In this document: positions 24,130 through 33,352 of the stretch, piece after piece
Position numbering within the stretch: position 1 is the first letter of the stretch
Layout: each line of letters begins with the position of its first letter
NCBI GenBank assembly: GCA_947472655.1
Contig: CANJCG010000003.1
Location: 1-37,793, forward strand
DNA: 37,793 nt
Direction of reading: 5' to 3'
Source: Actinomycetota bacterium
Lineage (GTDB): Bacteria; Actinomycetota; Actinomycetes; S36-B12
Notes under the pieces: generated by a model
What the model was told of the DNA's origin: nothing
The model's input: only the letters and a program-made list of their open reading frames with translations
Database searches by the model: none
Position numbers and translations under genes: made by a program

Positions 24130-25238
24130 TGAAGCGAATAACCACGTTGGGTTCTCTCACCGCTGGTGCACTTGCAATCCACACTGCATTCAACTTAGCT
24201 CACTTGCGCAAACCAAATCCCAACTCACCACCAGTTCTCGAAAAAGTTAGCGTGCTGATCCCCGCTCGTAATGAAGAATCAAATATTCAACATTGCATTG
24301 TTAGCGTCCTTGCATCCTTAGACGTACCTTCGCTCGAAGTGCTCGTCCTTGATGACGGATCAACAGATCGCACCGCAGAAATCGTCAGCTCAATCACAGA
24401 TTCACGAGTTCGGTTGATTCGAGGAATGGATGAACCCCCTCCAGGCTGGCTGGGCAAACCTTGGGCTTGCGCACGTTTAGCTACTGAAGCAACCGGCACA
24501 GTTCTGGTCTTTCTTGATGCTGATGTTGAACTATCTCCTGATGCAATTCGCGCTTGCGTCGGTGAACTCCGAGCACACAATTATGCGCTGGTCTCGCCTT
24601 ACCCGATGCAACTTGCACAAGGCTGGCTGGAACGTTTAGTGCAACCAATGGTGACATGGTCATGGTGCGCATTCTTGCCGCTGGAATGGTCACAACGATC
24701 TACACGTCCATCGCTTTCAGCAGCAAATGGTCAACTTCTCGTCGTTGATTCGGTGGCGTATCGAGGTATTAGCGGCCATGAAGCCGTTGCATCCGAAGTC
24801 CTTGAAGACATCGCCCTAATGCGTGCGCTGAAAAGTTCTGGATCATTAACGTGCACTATGGATGGCTCTGCCATCGCTACCTGTCGGATGTACTCAACCA
24901 CGAATGAAGTCATTGATGGCTACGCAAAATCGTTGTGGGCAGGCTTTGGCGGACCAGCCGGATCAATAGGTGTGAATGTCTTGCTGCTTTCTACGTTTGT
25001 CGTGCCACCTCTTGCTGCGGTCGCTGCTCGATCACCACGAACACGCGCTATGGGCACAGTCGGTTACCTCGCTGGGATTACTAGCCGTGCGCTGGTCGCT
25101 CGGCGAACTGGCTCGCGAGTCTGGCCAGACAGTGCCATGCATCCAGCTTCGATCACCGCATTCAGTGCGTTATCCGCCATCTCATGGTCGCGCCATCTCA
25201 AGGGAAAAAATACCTGGAAGGGCCGGTCGCTTTCATGA
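24123..25238 (+). CDS. cruG: Carotenoid glycosyltransferase CruG-like (GT2)
   Basis: A 371-residue membrane-associated family 2 glycosyltransferase. ATG 24123 is chosen because GGAG lies 9 nt before it; GTG 24126 and ATG 24129 are close alternatives, all overlapping the cruF end. An N-terminal helix (about 5-27) precedes the GT2 fold: VSVLIPARNEESNIQHCIVSV, LDDGSTDRT and the metal-binding FLDADVELS. EVLEDIALMRAL supplies an ED acid motif. Hydrophobic helices lie near the C-terminus. CruG transfers a sugar to the hydroxyl of the psi-end in myxol-type carotenoids. The sugar here is unknown. Its neighbours cruF and crtD support the role. Confidence 0.83.
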   Translation: MVMKRITTLGSLTAGALAIHTAFNLAHLRKPNPNSPPVLEKVSVLIPARNEESNIQHCIVSVLASLDVPSLEVLVLDDGSTDRTAEIVSSITDSRVRLIRGMDEPPPGWLGKPWACARLATEATGTVLVFLDADVELSPDAIRACVGELRAHNYALVSPYPMQLAQGWLERLVQPMVTWSWCAFLPLEWSQRSTRPSLSAANGQLLVVDSVAYRGISGHEAVASEVLEDIALMRALKSSGSLTCTMDGSAIATCRMYSTTNEVIDGYAKSLWAGFGGPAGSIGVNVLLLSTFVVPPLAAVAARSPRTRAMGTVGYLAGITSRALVARRTGSRVWPDSAMHPASITAFSALSAISWSRHLKGKNTWKGRSLS

Positions 25239-26740
25239 GTCGCATTGTGGTGATTGGCGCTGGGGTTGGTGGCTTAGCTACTGCAGCGCGCACCGCAGTC
25301 AAGGGTCACGATGTTCTCATTGTTGAACAAGGTTCACGCGTTGGTGGAAAGTTGCACACCTATCGCCGAGATGGTTTTGCCTTTGATACTGGGCCCTCGC
25401 TTTTCACCCTTCCTGCTGTGTATCGCGATCTTTTTTTGAAAACTGGAGAGCCATTAGAAGACTGCGTAGATCTCCAAGAAGTTGAACCAGGGTTTACTTA
25501 CCACTGGAGTGATGGAACAACCGTCGTGCTTCCAGGTGTTGGTGTCGGCAAGGCTGCTGAAGCGCTTGGTGATGGGCTCGGAGGTCACGCCAGCGATCAA
25601 TGGCGAGCACTCATGCAACGGGCAAGCGACATGTGGGCACTAACTCGTGCGCCTGTATTGCAATCGCCACTAGAAGGCTTGCGAAGCGCAGTGCGGCTCA
25701 CAAATAGCGTGAGCGATATTCGCACGATTGCGCCTTTCACGACCTTACGAGGGCTAGGCAAGCGCTCCTTTAGCGATCCACGGCTTGTTACTTTGCTTGA
25801 TCGTTATGCCACCTATACCGGAAGTGATCCACGGCGTGCCCCTGCAGCATTGGCCACAGTTCCGTTTGTTGAACAAACCTTTGGCGCTTGGCATATTGGT
25901 GGTGGCGTTGGCACCTTGGCAGCCGTGCTCGCCGATCGAGCCAAAGCACGTGGAGCCGAAATTCGGTTGAACTCCCCCGTTGCCTCAATTGCGCTACGCG
26001 ATGGCGCCGTTTCAGGAGTCGAACTCACAACGGGCGAATTTCTGAATGCCGACATCGTCATTTCTGATGTCGATGCATCAGTTCTTTATGGGTCGCTCCT
26101 GCCATCAGATACCCGTTCAGCAAAAATCCTTCGCACGCTTAACCGCTCCACCCCTTCACTAGCCGGCTTTGTGATGCTGCTTGCTGTGAGTGGAGAAACT
26201 CCATGCATCACTCATCACAACGTTTGGTTTCCAGAGAATTACGATGCCGAATTCGATGCGATCTTTGCCAAGTCTGCACATGTTGTGCCAGACCCCACTA
26301 TTTATGCGTGCGTTCCTAAGGATCCCGCTATGCGACCGGACTCAGACCATGAATCGTGGTTCATCTTGGTGAACGCGCCTCGTCATAGCGATAGTGGCGC
26401 GGCGGGCACAATGAATTGGAATGCTCCCGGAGCCGCAGAGTCCTACGGAAAACACATCCTGGACCTTCTTGCTGTTCGCGGAACTGATCTGCGTTCGCGA
26501 ATTATCTGGCAGGAAATTTCCACTCCAGCCGATCTAGAACGCGATGCTGGCGCTCCGGGTGGTGGGATCTACGGAATGGCTAGTCACGGGTCGCTCTCAA
26601 CATTCAAACGTCCAGCAAATCAAGCACCAATCCCAGGCTTATTTGTCGTTGGCGGCTCCGCACACCCAGGTGGTGGATTACCGTTGGTTGGCATGGGAGC
26701 AGAAATTACTGCCGAACTTATTGGTCGTGCGAAAAAATAA
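25235..26740 (+). CDS. crtD: CrtD-like carotenoid 3',4'-desaturase (CrtI family)
   Basis: FAD-dependent amine-oxidase-fold protein of 501 residues. ATG 25235 overlaps the cruG stop (ATGA) and starts MSRIVVIGAGVGGLATAAR, the dinucleotide-binding motif (about 5-17). GGKLHTYRRDGFAFDTGPSLFTLP and the C-terminal GLFVVGGSAHPGGGLPLVGMGAEI are typical of the phytoene-desaturase superfamily. It differs from the second copy at 30336, and its place after cruF-cruG argues for the 3',4'-desaturase (CrtD) acting on the hydroxylated end. Another carotenoid desaturase or oxidase specificity is possible. Its 3' end overlaps the convergent antiporter gene by 23 bp. Confidence 0.83.
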   Translation: MSRIVVIGAGVGGLATAARTAVKGHDVLIVEQGSRVGGKLHTYRRDGFAFDTGPSLFTLPAVYRDLFLKTGEPLEDCVDLQEVEPGFTYHWSDGTTVVLPGVGVGKAAEALGDGLGGHASDQWRALMQRASDMWALTRAPVLQSPLEGLRSAVRLTNSVSDIRTIAPFTTLRGLGKRSFSDPRLVTLLDRYATYTGSDPRRAPAALATVPFVEQTFGAWHIGGGVGTLAAVLADRAKARGAEIRLNSPVASIALRDGAVSGVELTTGEFLNADIVISDVDASVLYGSLLPSDTRSAKILRTLNRSTPSLAGFVMLLAVSGETPCITHHNVWFPENYDAEFDAIFAKSAHVVPDPTIYACVPKDPAMRPDSDHESWFILVNAPRHSDSGAAGTMNWNAPGAAESYGKHILDLLAVRGTDLRSRIIWQEISTPADLERDAGAPGGGIYGMASHGSLSTFKRPANQAPIPGLFVVGGSAHPGGGLPLVGMGAEITAELIGRAKK

Positions 26741-28292
26741 CGTTGATCTTGTTTGCCATTATTCGCAGCCACGAAGGATTGTCGTGATTACGTTTTACCG
26801 GCTCAGGCAGATGAATCCAGGTGGCCAAACGACCATCTTTAGCCACCAAACGAAGACGCTCCTCAGTAGCGATCCGAACATCACCTGGACACACCACTAA
26901 AACTCGATCTAACGCACGCAAGCGTGAGTGTGCGTCGATGGGGAACGGCTCATTTTCTCGAACGATCAAAGACACTACTGCGCCCTTGGGTAGTCCCAGT
27001 TCACTAATAAACACCCCAATTAGGCCCGACCCTTGCGGAACATCCAAGGCTAAGACGACTGCATTCATCGCGTCTAAGGGCGCACTTTCAAGATCGAATT
27101 CCGCAGCTTCAGTTGGCAAGGTGACACCAAGTCTTTTTGCCAGCACTGGCAGCAACGAGGTCTGTACTGCCAGCAGCACGATTACTACGATCACGGTGGC
27201 ATCAAAAACTTGTTCAGCGCCAGTTACTGCAAGCCCTAATGGAATTGCCGCAAATACAATCGGCACGGCTCCGCGCAAACCAGCCACACTGACAAAAACT
27301 CGTTCTCTTAGCCCCCATCTAAAGGGAGTCAAAGAGACAAAGGACGCGATGGGACGTGCGATGAACACCAACGTCACTCCAGCAACTGCTGCAATACCTA
27401 GTGCTGCTGGCAAGCGACTCACGTCTACGAGAAGTCCGAGCATGACGAAAAGCCCAATTTCTGAGATCCAGGCCAGCCCATCAGCAAAACCAATGATGGA
27501 TCGTCGGTGAGGAAGTCGCGTTGCAGAGCCTAGGAGCACTGCGCCGATATACACCGCCAGGAAACCTGAAACGTGAATGAAGTCAGCTAATGCGAAAGTG
27601 CCAACAAGCATTGCCATCGCTGCGATCGGATACAGCCCAACAGCCGACAACGCCAATCGCGGCAAAATCCATCGCGCAGCAAGGCCGCCAAGAACACCAA
27701 TGATGGCACCGCCTATTAATTCACCAAAGATCTGTAGCGAAATAAGCCACCAAGGAGAATCAGTAAATGCGCCGCTCGCAATCAGGCTGACTAACACCAC
27801 AACGGGAGCATCGTTGAATCCGGCTTCACCTTCAAGCAATGTGCGCAATCTTGGAGCCAACTTCAACTTGCGAAGAACGGAAAACACTGCGGCTGCATCT
27901 GTCGCAGCAAGAACCGCGGCTAAGAGCACCGCATTACTTGTGGACATTCCGGTAAAGAAAATGAGCGGAACTGCAACGACTCCAATGCTTGCCAGCACAC
28001 CGACAGATGCCAAAGTAACCGCCGGCCACAACACTGGACGCAATTCCGAAATTCGGGTGGTTAACCCTCCCTGAACCAAAATCAGCACGAGTGCGACGTA
28101 ACCAAGGATTGCAGCAAGTTCAGCATCTTGAAAATTGAGTTGGTCAAAAAATGTTCCCAGGAAAAGTCCGATACCTAGGTAGAGCAACAACCCAGGTACC
28201 CCGAGTCGCCCAGCAAAACGAACTCCGAGAATGGAGATCAAAACAATTACTGCCCCAAGGAGCAACGCCGGAGCAAGGGAATCCAGCGTCAT
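26718..28292 (-). CDS. K+/H+ (Na+/H+) antiporter, NhaP2/CPA type with C-terminal regulatory domain
   Basis: A 524-residue transporter with about 12-13 membrane helices in the first 390 residues. The core contains LEGEAGFNDAPVVVL, the ND-type ion-binding region of CPA1 antiporters, together with AATDAAAVFSVLRKLKL and VSVAGLRGAVPIVFA. The cytoplasmic C-terminus (about 405-500) with VPQGSGLIGVFISELGLPKGAVVSLIVRE and 'ALDRVLVVCPG' resembles the TrkA-C/RCK-C domain of NhaP2 (CvrA), suggesting ligand gating. The exchanged ion cannot be decided. GAGG lies 8 nt before ATG. It follows metF by 5 bp on the same strand. Confidence 0.88.
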   Translation of the reverse strand: MTLDSLAPALLLGAVIVLISILGVRFAGRLGVPGLLLYLGIGLFLGTFFDQLNFQDAELAAILGYVALVLILVQGGLTTRISELRPVLWPAVTLASVGVLASIGVVAVPLIFFTGMSTSNAVLLAAVLAATDAAAVFSVLRKLKLAPRLRTLLEGEAGFNDAPVVVLVSLIASGAFTDSPWWLISLQIFGELIGGAIIGVLGGLAARWILPRLALSAVGLYPIAAMAMLVGTFALADFIHVSGFLAVYIGAVLLGSATRLPHRRSIIGFADGLAWISEIGLFVMLGLLVDVSRLPAALGIAAVAGVTLVFIARPIASFVSLTPFRWGLRERVFVSVAGLRGAVPIVFAAIPLGLAVTGAEQVFDATVIVVIVLLAVQTSLLPVLAKRLGVTLPTEAAEFDLESAPLDAMNAVVLALDVPQGSGLIGVFISELGLPKGAVVSLIVRENEPFPIDAHSRLRALDRVLVVCPGDVRIATEERLRLVAKDGRLATWIHLPEPVKRNHDNPSWLRIMANKINVIFSHDQ

Positions 28293-28297
28293 CGCTG

Positions 28298-29194
28298 TTA
28301 CCTCGAACCTAGACCGAGAGCTTCGTACACCTGCAAGGTAGAAGTTGAACGATTCAATGTGTAGAAGTGCAAACCTGGCGCACCCATTTCTAGTAGTTCA
28401 TTCGATATTTCTACGGCAATCTCCACACCCAATTTGCGCACCGCATCATCGTCATCCTTAATTCCTTCAAAGCGCGCAGCAAGCTCCGGGGGAAATGCGG
28501 CGCCTGAAAGTTCTGCGAATCGTGAGATCTGAGCCACGTTGGTTACAGGCATCAAGCCCGGGATTATTGGCATTGTGACGCCGTGAGTGCTAGCCCTTTC
28601 CAACAGATCTGCGTAGTCACGAGAGCGAAAGAAGAATTGGGTCACCGCAAATTCGGCACCTGCATCTTGTTTTGCGGCAAGAACTCGAGCATCAGTATCA
28701 AGATCTGGCGACGACGGATGTCCTTCAGGGAAGGCGGCAACTCCAACCGTGAAATTGCCAAGTGTCTTGATGAGTTCGACGAGCTCATCTGCGTGTTGCA
28801 AGCCATCAAGATGTGGGGTCCAAGCAGCGTTTGGTCCACCTGGTGGATCACCCCGAAGAGCCAAGATGGTGGTAATACCCGCGTTGGCATACTCGTCAAT
28901 GACGCCGCGAAGTTCTTCCCGGCTTGCCCCTACGCATGTCAGATGCGCCACCGGAATCATCGAAGTTTGTGCTGCGATCTCTGCGGTAATGCGTACGGTG
29001 CGATCTCGAGTGGATCCACCAGCTCCATACGTCACTGAAACAAATGTGGGATGCAGGCGTTCAAGATCACGTACGGTTTGCCACAGGGCCCGCTCGCCCT
29101 CGTCAGTCTTTGGGGGAAAGAGTTCAAAAGAAAAACTTCGGCCACCTTGAGCAAGTAGGGCTCCTAGATCAGCGCCACCTGCCGGATATGTCAT
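28298..29194 (-). CDS. metF: Methylenetetrahydrofolate reductase MetF
   Basis: FAD-dependent TIM-barrel enzyme of 298 residues that reduces 5,10-methylene-THF to 5-methyl-THF for methionine synthesis. Signatures are FSFELFPPKTDEGE (with the catalytic Glu), FVSVTYGAGGSTRDRT, HLTCVGASREELR, ILALRGDPP and EFAVTQFFF. No ribosome site precedes the ATG; instead TAGGCT lies 6 nt before it, indicating a leaderless mRNA. It diverges from crtE across 50 bp. A metF-idsA divergent pair is also found in Corynebacterium and Mycobacterium near dcw (from memory). Confidence 0.95.
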   Translation of the reverse strand: MTYPAGGADLGALLAQGGRSFSFELFPPKTDEGERALWQTVRDLERLHPTFVSVTYGAGGSTRDRTVRITAEIAAQTSMIPVAHLTCVGASREELRGVIDEYANAGITTILALRGDPPGGPNAAWTPHLDGLQHADELVELIKTLGNFTVGVAAFPEGHPSSPDLDTDARVLAAKQDAGAEFAVTQFFFRSRDYADLLERASTHGVTMPIIPGLMPVTNVAQISRFAELSGAAFPPELAARFEGIKDDDDAVRKLGVEIAVEISNELLEMGAPGLHFYTLNRSTSTLQVYEALGLGSR

Positions 29195-29200
29195 GAAGAC

Positions 29201-29206
29201 AGCCTA
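29201..29206 (-). promoter_or_regulatory. -10 hexamer of a leaderless metF mRNA
   Basis: TAGGCT on the minus strand (29206-29201) ends 6 nt before the metF ATG. A loose -35 candidate GTTGCC/TTGCCA lies at 29228-29222. No Shine-Dalgarno sequence fits in the remaining leader. Confidence 0.5.
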
Positions 29207-29231
29207 AGGGTGACCTCCCTCTGGCAACCTT

Positions 29232-29237
29232 TAGGCT
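29232..29237 (+). promoter_or_regulatory. -10 hexamer of a leaderless crtE mRNA
   Basis: TAGGCT ends 7 nt before the crtE GTG (29245). GTGACC at 29210-29215 gives a poor -35 with 16-bp spacing. It is identical to the metF hexamer on the other strand, so the two genes have a compact divergent promoter pair. Confidence 0.5.
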
Positions 29238-29244
29238 TAGTCAT

Positions 29245-30336
29245 GTGAACGCTTTCGCATTACCCCCTATGGATAGCGCCGCCTTTCGTGCGGGCATTCA
29301 ACGTGTGGTTGATCGCGTCAATACCGAAGAAACTCGCAACCTGGCCTTCATTAGCCCAGACCTTGCTCCGTTGATGGATTCTGTGATTGCCCTCATGAGT
29401 GGTGGCAAGCGTCTGCGGCCAGCTTTTTGTTATTGGGGCTGGCGGGCAGTGGCTTTGGAACCTGATCTCATCGCCCACCACGAGGCAGTATTGGAAGCAG
29501 CTGCAGGATTGGAATTTCTGCAATCCTGTGCCCTTATTCATGATGACGTGATGGATGGTTCTGATACTCGACGTGGACTTCCCGCAGCCCATCGAGTCTT
29601 TGAAAAGATGCACGACCAATCGCAATGGGTTGGTCAAGCACCAATATTTGGCATTGGCGCCGCCATCCTGCTGGGAGATCTGTGCCTGGCCTGGGCCGAT
29701 CAGGTTTTTCTCGCAGCACCTCTTCCCATCGAGGCCTTGCAGCGAGCCAAACCAATTTATGATCTGATGCGCACCGAACTTATGGCCGGGCAATACCTTG
29801 ACCTACTCGAGCAAGCACGATCAAACACTTCGCTCGAGCGTGCTCGCACGGTTGTTCGCTACAAGTCTGCGAAATACACGATCGAACGGCCTCTTCACCT
29901 CGGTGCAGCACTTGCAGGGGCAAGCGATGTCGCTATGCAGGCTTTTTCACGCTACGGACTGGCTTTGGGTGAAGCTTTCCAACTTCGTGACGATGTGCTC
30001 GGTGTTTTTGGTGACCCACAAGAAACAGGGAAACCAGCTGGAGATGACATTCGCGAAGGAAAGCGCACGGTGATGGTCTCACTCGCCTACGCGCATGCAA
30101 CTCCCGCAGAACAAGCCACCATGACAGAACTACTCGGAAAGCCTGATCTTGACGAACATGACGTTGCTACGGCTCGTGAAATTTTGAGCTCAACTGGTGC
30201 TCTTGCCCAAACTGAAGTATTGATTGAACAAGGCATCTCCTCCGCGTATGACGCATTAAATAACGCACCGGTTTCAGAAGAAGGCCGCTCGGCTTTAGCG
30301 GATTTGATTGAAGCCTCCACGCGAAGGGCCACCTAA
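29245..30336 (+). CDS. crtE: Geranylgeranyl diphosphate synthase (CrtE/IdsA)
   Basis: Trans-polyprenyl diphosphate synthase of 363 residues that builds GGPP from IPP and allylic diphosphates, the C20 precursor for phytoene. First aspartate-rich motif DDVMD is at 100-104 (after ALIH), with GGKRLRP at about 53-59. The second motif starts at D248 (QLRDDVLGVFGDPQETGKPAGDDIREGKRT), the form common in actinobacterial IdsA. The start is GTG 29245 without a ribosome site but with a well-placed TAGGCT; the next ATG (29269) also lacks one. It overlaps crtI by one base (TAATG). It could also serve other GGPP uses, as idsA does in Corynebacterium. Confidence 0.93.
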   Translation: MNAFALPPMDSAAFRAGIQRVVDRVNTEETRNLAFISPDLAPLMDSVIALMSGGKRLRPAFCYWGWRAVALEPDLIAHHEAVLEAAAGLEFLQSCALIHDDVMDGSDTRRGLPAAHRVFEKMHDQSQWVGQAPIFGIGAAILLGDLCLAWADQVFLAAPLPIEALQRAKPIYDLMRTELMAGQYLDLLEQARSNTSLERARTVVRYKSAKYTIERPLHLGAALAGASDVAMQAFSRYGLALGEAFQLRDDVLGVFGDPQETGKPAGDDIREGKRTVMVSLAYAHATPAEQATMTELLGKPDLDEHDVATAREILSSTGALAQTEVLIEQGISSAYDALNNAPVSEEGRSALADLIEASTRRAT

Positions 30337-31856
30337 TGAAGCTCAATCCATTTACTCCTACTCAACAAGTCACCGGCCCTACTGACAATGTGGTGATTGT
30401 TGGAGCAGGCCTTGGAGGGCTGAGTGCAGCAATGCATCTAGCGGCCGCGGGTCGCACGGTCACCGTGTTGGAACGTGAGGATATTCCCGGTGGACGCGCA
30501 GGTCGCCTGAGCGTTCCTACCGCTGACGGTTCGTTCGAGTTTGACACTGGTCCGACAGTGCTCACCATGCCCGACTTGATCGCTGACTGTTTCAACGCTC
30601 TAGGTGAGAACATGAGCGACTGGCTGACCCTTGAACCAGTGAAGCCTCTCTACCGGTCGTTTTATCCCGATGGTTCCGTGCTTGATGTGCATTCCAACAC
30701 CGACGAGATGACTGAAGAAATTCGAAACGTCATTGGTCCAGATGAAGCAGCTGGATATCGCCGCTATGTAGATTTCGTCACTGAGCTCTACCGCTATGAA
30801 ATGAAAGACTTCATCGATCGCAATATCGATTCCCCCCTTGATTTGCTCACTCCAAACCTGGCAAGGCTTGCAGCAATTGGGGGATTTAGGCGACTTGCTC
30901 CAAAAGTTGAGGAGTACCTCAAGGATCCACGCACGCAACGGGTCTTCTCCTTCCAATCAATGTATGCGGGGCTTTCTCCTTACGACGCCTTGGCGATCTA
31001 TGCAGTTATCGCTTACATGGATTCCGTAGCTGGAGTCTTTGCTCCCAAGGGCGGAATGCACGCGGTTCCAAAGGCGATGGCCCAGGCCGCTGCTGCACAT
31101 GGTGTGACTTTTAGGTATGGCGTAGAAGTTGCACACGTGGATCGCGTCGGCGGTCGAGCCACTGCAGTGATTACGACTGAAGGCGAACGTATTCCCGCTG
31201 ACGTGGTCGTTCTTAATCCCGATGTTCCCGTGGCTTTTCGTGATCTCTTAGGCATTGAGCCCTGGTCGATCCGCAGGCTGAAATACTCACCATCATGTTT
31301 TCTTTTCCTTGCTGGCTCATCAGCTAAATACAGCTCAATCGCGCATCACAATATTCACTTCGGAAAGAAGTGGCGCGGAGTTTTTGACGACATAATCCGT
31401 GATCAAAAGTTAATGTCGGATCCAAGCGTATTAGTTACAAACCCAACGTATTCAGACAGGTCTTTGGCGCCTGAAGGTAAAGAGGTCTATTACGTACTCT
31501 TTCCGACTCCGAACCTTGATGCTGATATCGACTGGGTGAAGGAAGGTCCTCGTTATCGCGATGAGGTGTGTCGAGTGCTTGAAGAGCGTGGTTACCGCGA
31601 CTTCACTTCATCGATTGAAGTTGAGAACGTCACGACTCCCCTTGATTGGCAGCAGCGCGGAATGGAACGAGGCGCGCCATTCGCCTCATCACATACTTTT
31701 GGCCAAACAGGACCCTTTCGACCAGGCAATCTCTGGGGACAAAACATCGTCTTCACCGGTTCTGGCACTCGGCCAGGAGTTGGCGTTCCGATGGTGCTGA
31801 TCTCGGGTCGACTTGCTGCCGAGCGCATCACTGGACCTGTCTCAGCGAGGAACTAG
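30336..31856 (+). CDS. crtI: Phytoene desaturase CrtI
   Basis: FAD-dependent desaturase of 506 residues converting phytoene to lycopene at the membrane surface. The dinucleotide fold NVVIVGAGLGGLSAAMHLAAAG (about 18-39) is followed by GGRAGRLSV and FDTGPTVLTMPDLI. FAPKGGMHAVPKAMAQAA and the C-terminal FTGSGTRPGVGVPMVLISGRLAAERI are characteristic of bacterial CrtI. The start ATG shares its A with the crtE stop, so the two are coupled. It is closer to classical CrtI than the crtD-like copy at 25235. Confidence 0.93.
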   Translation: MKLNPFTPTQQVTGPTDNVVIVGAGLGGLSAAMHLAAAGRTVTVLEREDIPGGRAGRLSVPTADGSFEFDTGPTVLTMPDLIADCFNALGENMSDWLTLEPVKPLYRSFYPDGSVLDVHSNTDEMTEEIRNVIGPDEAAGYRRYVDFVTELYRYEMKDFIDRNIDSPLDLLTPNLARLAAIGGFRRLAPKVEEYLKDPRTQRVFSFQSMYAGLSPYDALAIYAVIAYMDSVAGVFAPKGGMHAVPKAMAQAAAAHGVTFRYGVEVAHVDRVGGRATAVITTEGERIPADVVVLNPDVPVAFRDLLGIEPWSIRRLKYSPSCFLFLAGSSAKYSSIAHHNIHFGKKWRGVFDDIIRDQKLMSDPSVLVTNPTYSDRSLAPEGKEVYYVLFPTPNLDADIDWVKEGPRYRDEVCRVLEERGYRDFTSSIEVENVTTPLDWQQRGMERGAPFASSHTFGQTGPFRPGNLWGQNIVFTGSGTRPGVGVPMVLISGRLAAERITGPVSARN

Positions 31857-31858
31857 CA

Positions 31859-33352
31859 GTGAGCCAAGCCATAACTCTGGAGTCGATGCCTGCTCAGCAT
31901 CTACTCCTACGTCATGGTCTGCCTGGATTTTTCGGAACAACATGTCTTGCCGTGGGTGCACTGGGAGTGGGCTGGCTGCCAGGCACTACAGACCTCCTGA
32001 CCAATCCCATCGTCGATTCATTACGAGGTTCAACTTCTGGATCGCTCATCGCCCGAAGCCTGGTGCTTATTGGGCTAGCGATCCTGCTTCAAGCTTGGCT
32101 GCTTATCGGCGCTGACTTGATGCATCGTGGGACGTGGCCGATTCGCCAATTGCAATGGGTCTTACTGCTCTGGGTTGTTCCGCTCGTCGTGGCACCGCCA
32201 CTGTTTAGTCGGGACGTCTACTCCTATTACGCCCAAGGTCGCCTATTCGAATCTGGCGCTGACCCGACCACAATCGGCGTGGGAAGCTTGCCGGGTTGGT
32301 TTGATATGGGCGCAGACCCGATGTGGACTGAATCCCCAACTCCTTATGGGCCATCGTTCTTGTTGATCGAACGAGCGATCTCCTCAATCGCTCACCCAAA
32401 TGCCTACCTCGCCGCCATCTTGCTTCGCCTGACTTCACTTGTTGGTGTTGCACTGATGGCTATTTACGTTCCAAAACTTGCGAAGGCCTACGGAGTCGAT
32501 GGATCAACCGCACTCTGGCTTGGCGTGCTGAACCCACTGGTGATCATGCACTTTGTGTCAGGTGCCCACAACGATGCCCTGATGGTTGGACTCATTGTTT
32601 TGGCGCTTTATTTAGGCACCTGCAACCAGTGTTTATGGAGCGCGGCACTTATCGGATTGGCAACAACCGTCAAACCCATAGCGGTCCTAGCTTTACCTTT
32701 TGTCGGTCTGCAATTCGCTGGCATGGGAGCCTCATGGATTGCCAAAATCAAGGCTTGGTTGCTCACCGGATTAGCAGCAGTCATCACGATTATTTGCGTC
32801 TATCTCGTGGTCGGATCCGGCTATGGAGTGGTTCAATCTGCCTTTGGCACTCCAGGCAGTGTGCTTACGTGGCTTTCACCCACAACTGCGATTGGTCAAC
32901 TTATTGGCGCCATCACGAGTGCCATCGGTCTGACTTCAAACGCATACACCGTAATTAACGTGGTACATACAATTGGCACTCTCCTTTCTCTCGTCATAAT
33001 TATTTGGCTCCTTGTCACTTCAGATCGGCGTACCCCACTTCGCGGTGCCGCTCTCGCCTTTGGTGCATTAGTAATTCTTGGACCAGTTGTGCACCCCTGG
33101 TATCTCCTGTGGGCGTTGCCGCTATTCGCTGCCGCTGGATTGAATTTTCGGGAACGTCGCATAGCAGTAATTTTGACCATCATCATGGTCGTACACGGCA
33201 TGATTGAGGCCAGCACTGCGGCCGACAATGTTTGGGACTGGTCGGATCTCATAACTTTCGTCATTGCTCTGGCAGTGGTCGCGATCATCGGTTTCGCTAG
33301 CCCCCATGAAAGACATGTCATTCTAGATGCAGGATCGACCGTGAAAGTATGA
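31859..33352 (+). CDS. MptA/MptB-family polyprenyl-phosphomannose alpha-1,6-mannosyltransferase
   Basis: A GT-C type membrane glycosyltransferase of 497 residues with about 12 helices. GTG 31859 is chosen since GAGG lies 8 nt before it, 2 bp after the crtI stop; the open frame extends upstream into crtI without homology. Family features: FSRDVYSYYAQGRLFESGADPTT with the loop aspartate, WTESPTPYGPSFLLIERAIS, LNPLVIMHFVSGAHNDALM, and LGPVVHPWYLLWALPL. MptA and MptB extend the mannan backbone of lipomannan in Corynebacteriales, using polyprenyl-phosphate mannose. By neighbourhood (metF, idsA, pknL) it resembles mptA. Use of carotenoid as acceptor is an alternative. It overlaps crtB by 4 bp. Confidence 0.82.
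   Translation: MSQAITLESMPAQHLLLRHGLPGFFGTTCLAVGALGVGWLPGTTDLLTNPIVDSLRGSTSGSLIARSLVLIGLAILLQAWLLIGADLMHRGTWPIRQLQWVLLLWVVPLVVAPPLFSRDVYSYYAQGRLFESGADPTTIGVGSLPGWFDMGADPMWTESPTPYGPSFLLIERAISSIAHPNAYLAAILLRLTSLVGVALMAIYVPKLAKAYGVDGSTALWLGVLNPLVIMHFVSGAHNDALMVGLIVLALYLGTCNQCLWSAALIGLATTVKPIAVLALPFVGLQFAGMGASWIAKIKAWLLTGLAAVITIICVYLVVGSGYGVVQSAFGTPGSVLTWLSPTTAIGQLIGAITSAIGLTSNAYTVINVVHTIGTLLSLVIIIWLLVTSDRRTPLRGAALAFGALVILGPVVHPWYLLWALPLFAAAGLNFRERRIAVILTIIMVVHGMIEASTAADNVWDWSDLITFVIALAVVAIIGFASPHERHVILDAGSTVKV

Noticed and set aside
29260..29793. 177-codon open frame on the minus strand inside crtE
   Set aside because: It lies fully antisense to a well-supported GGPP synthase gene, has no recognisable domain and no ribosome site.
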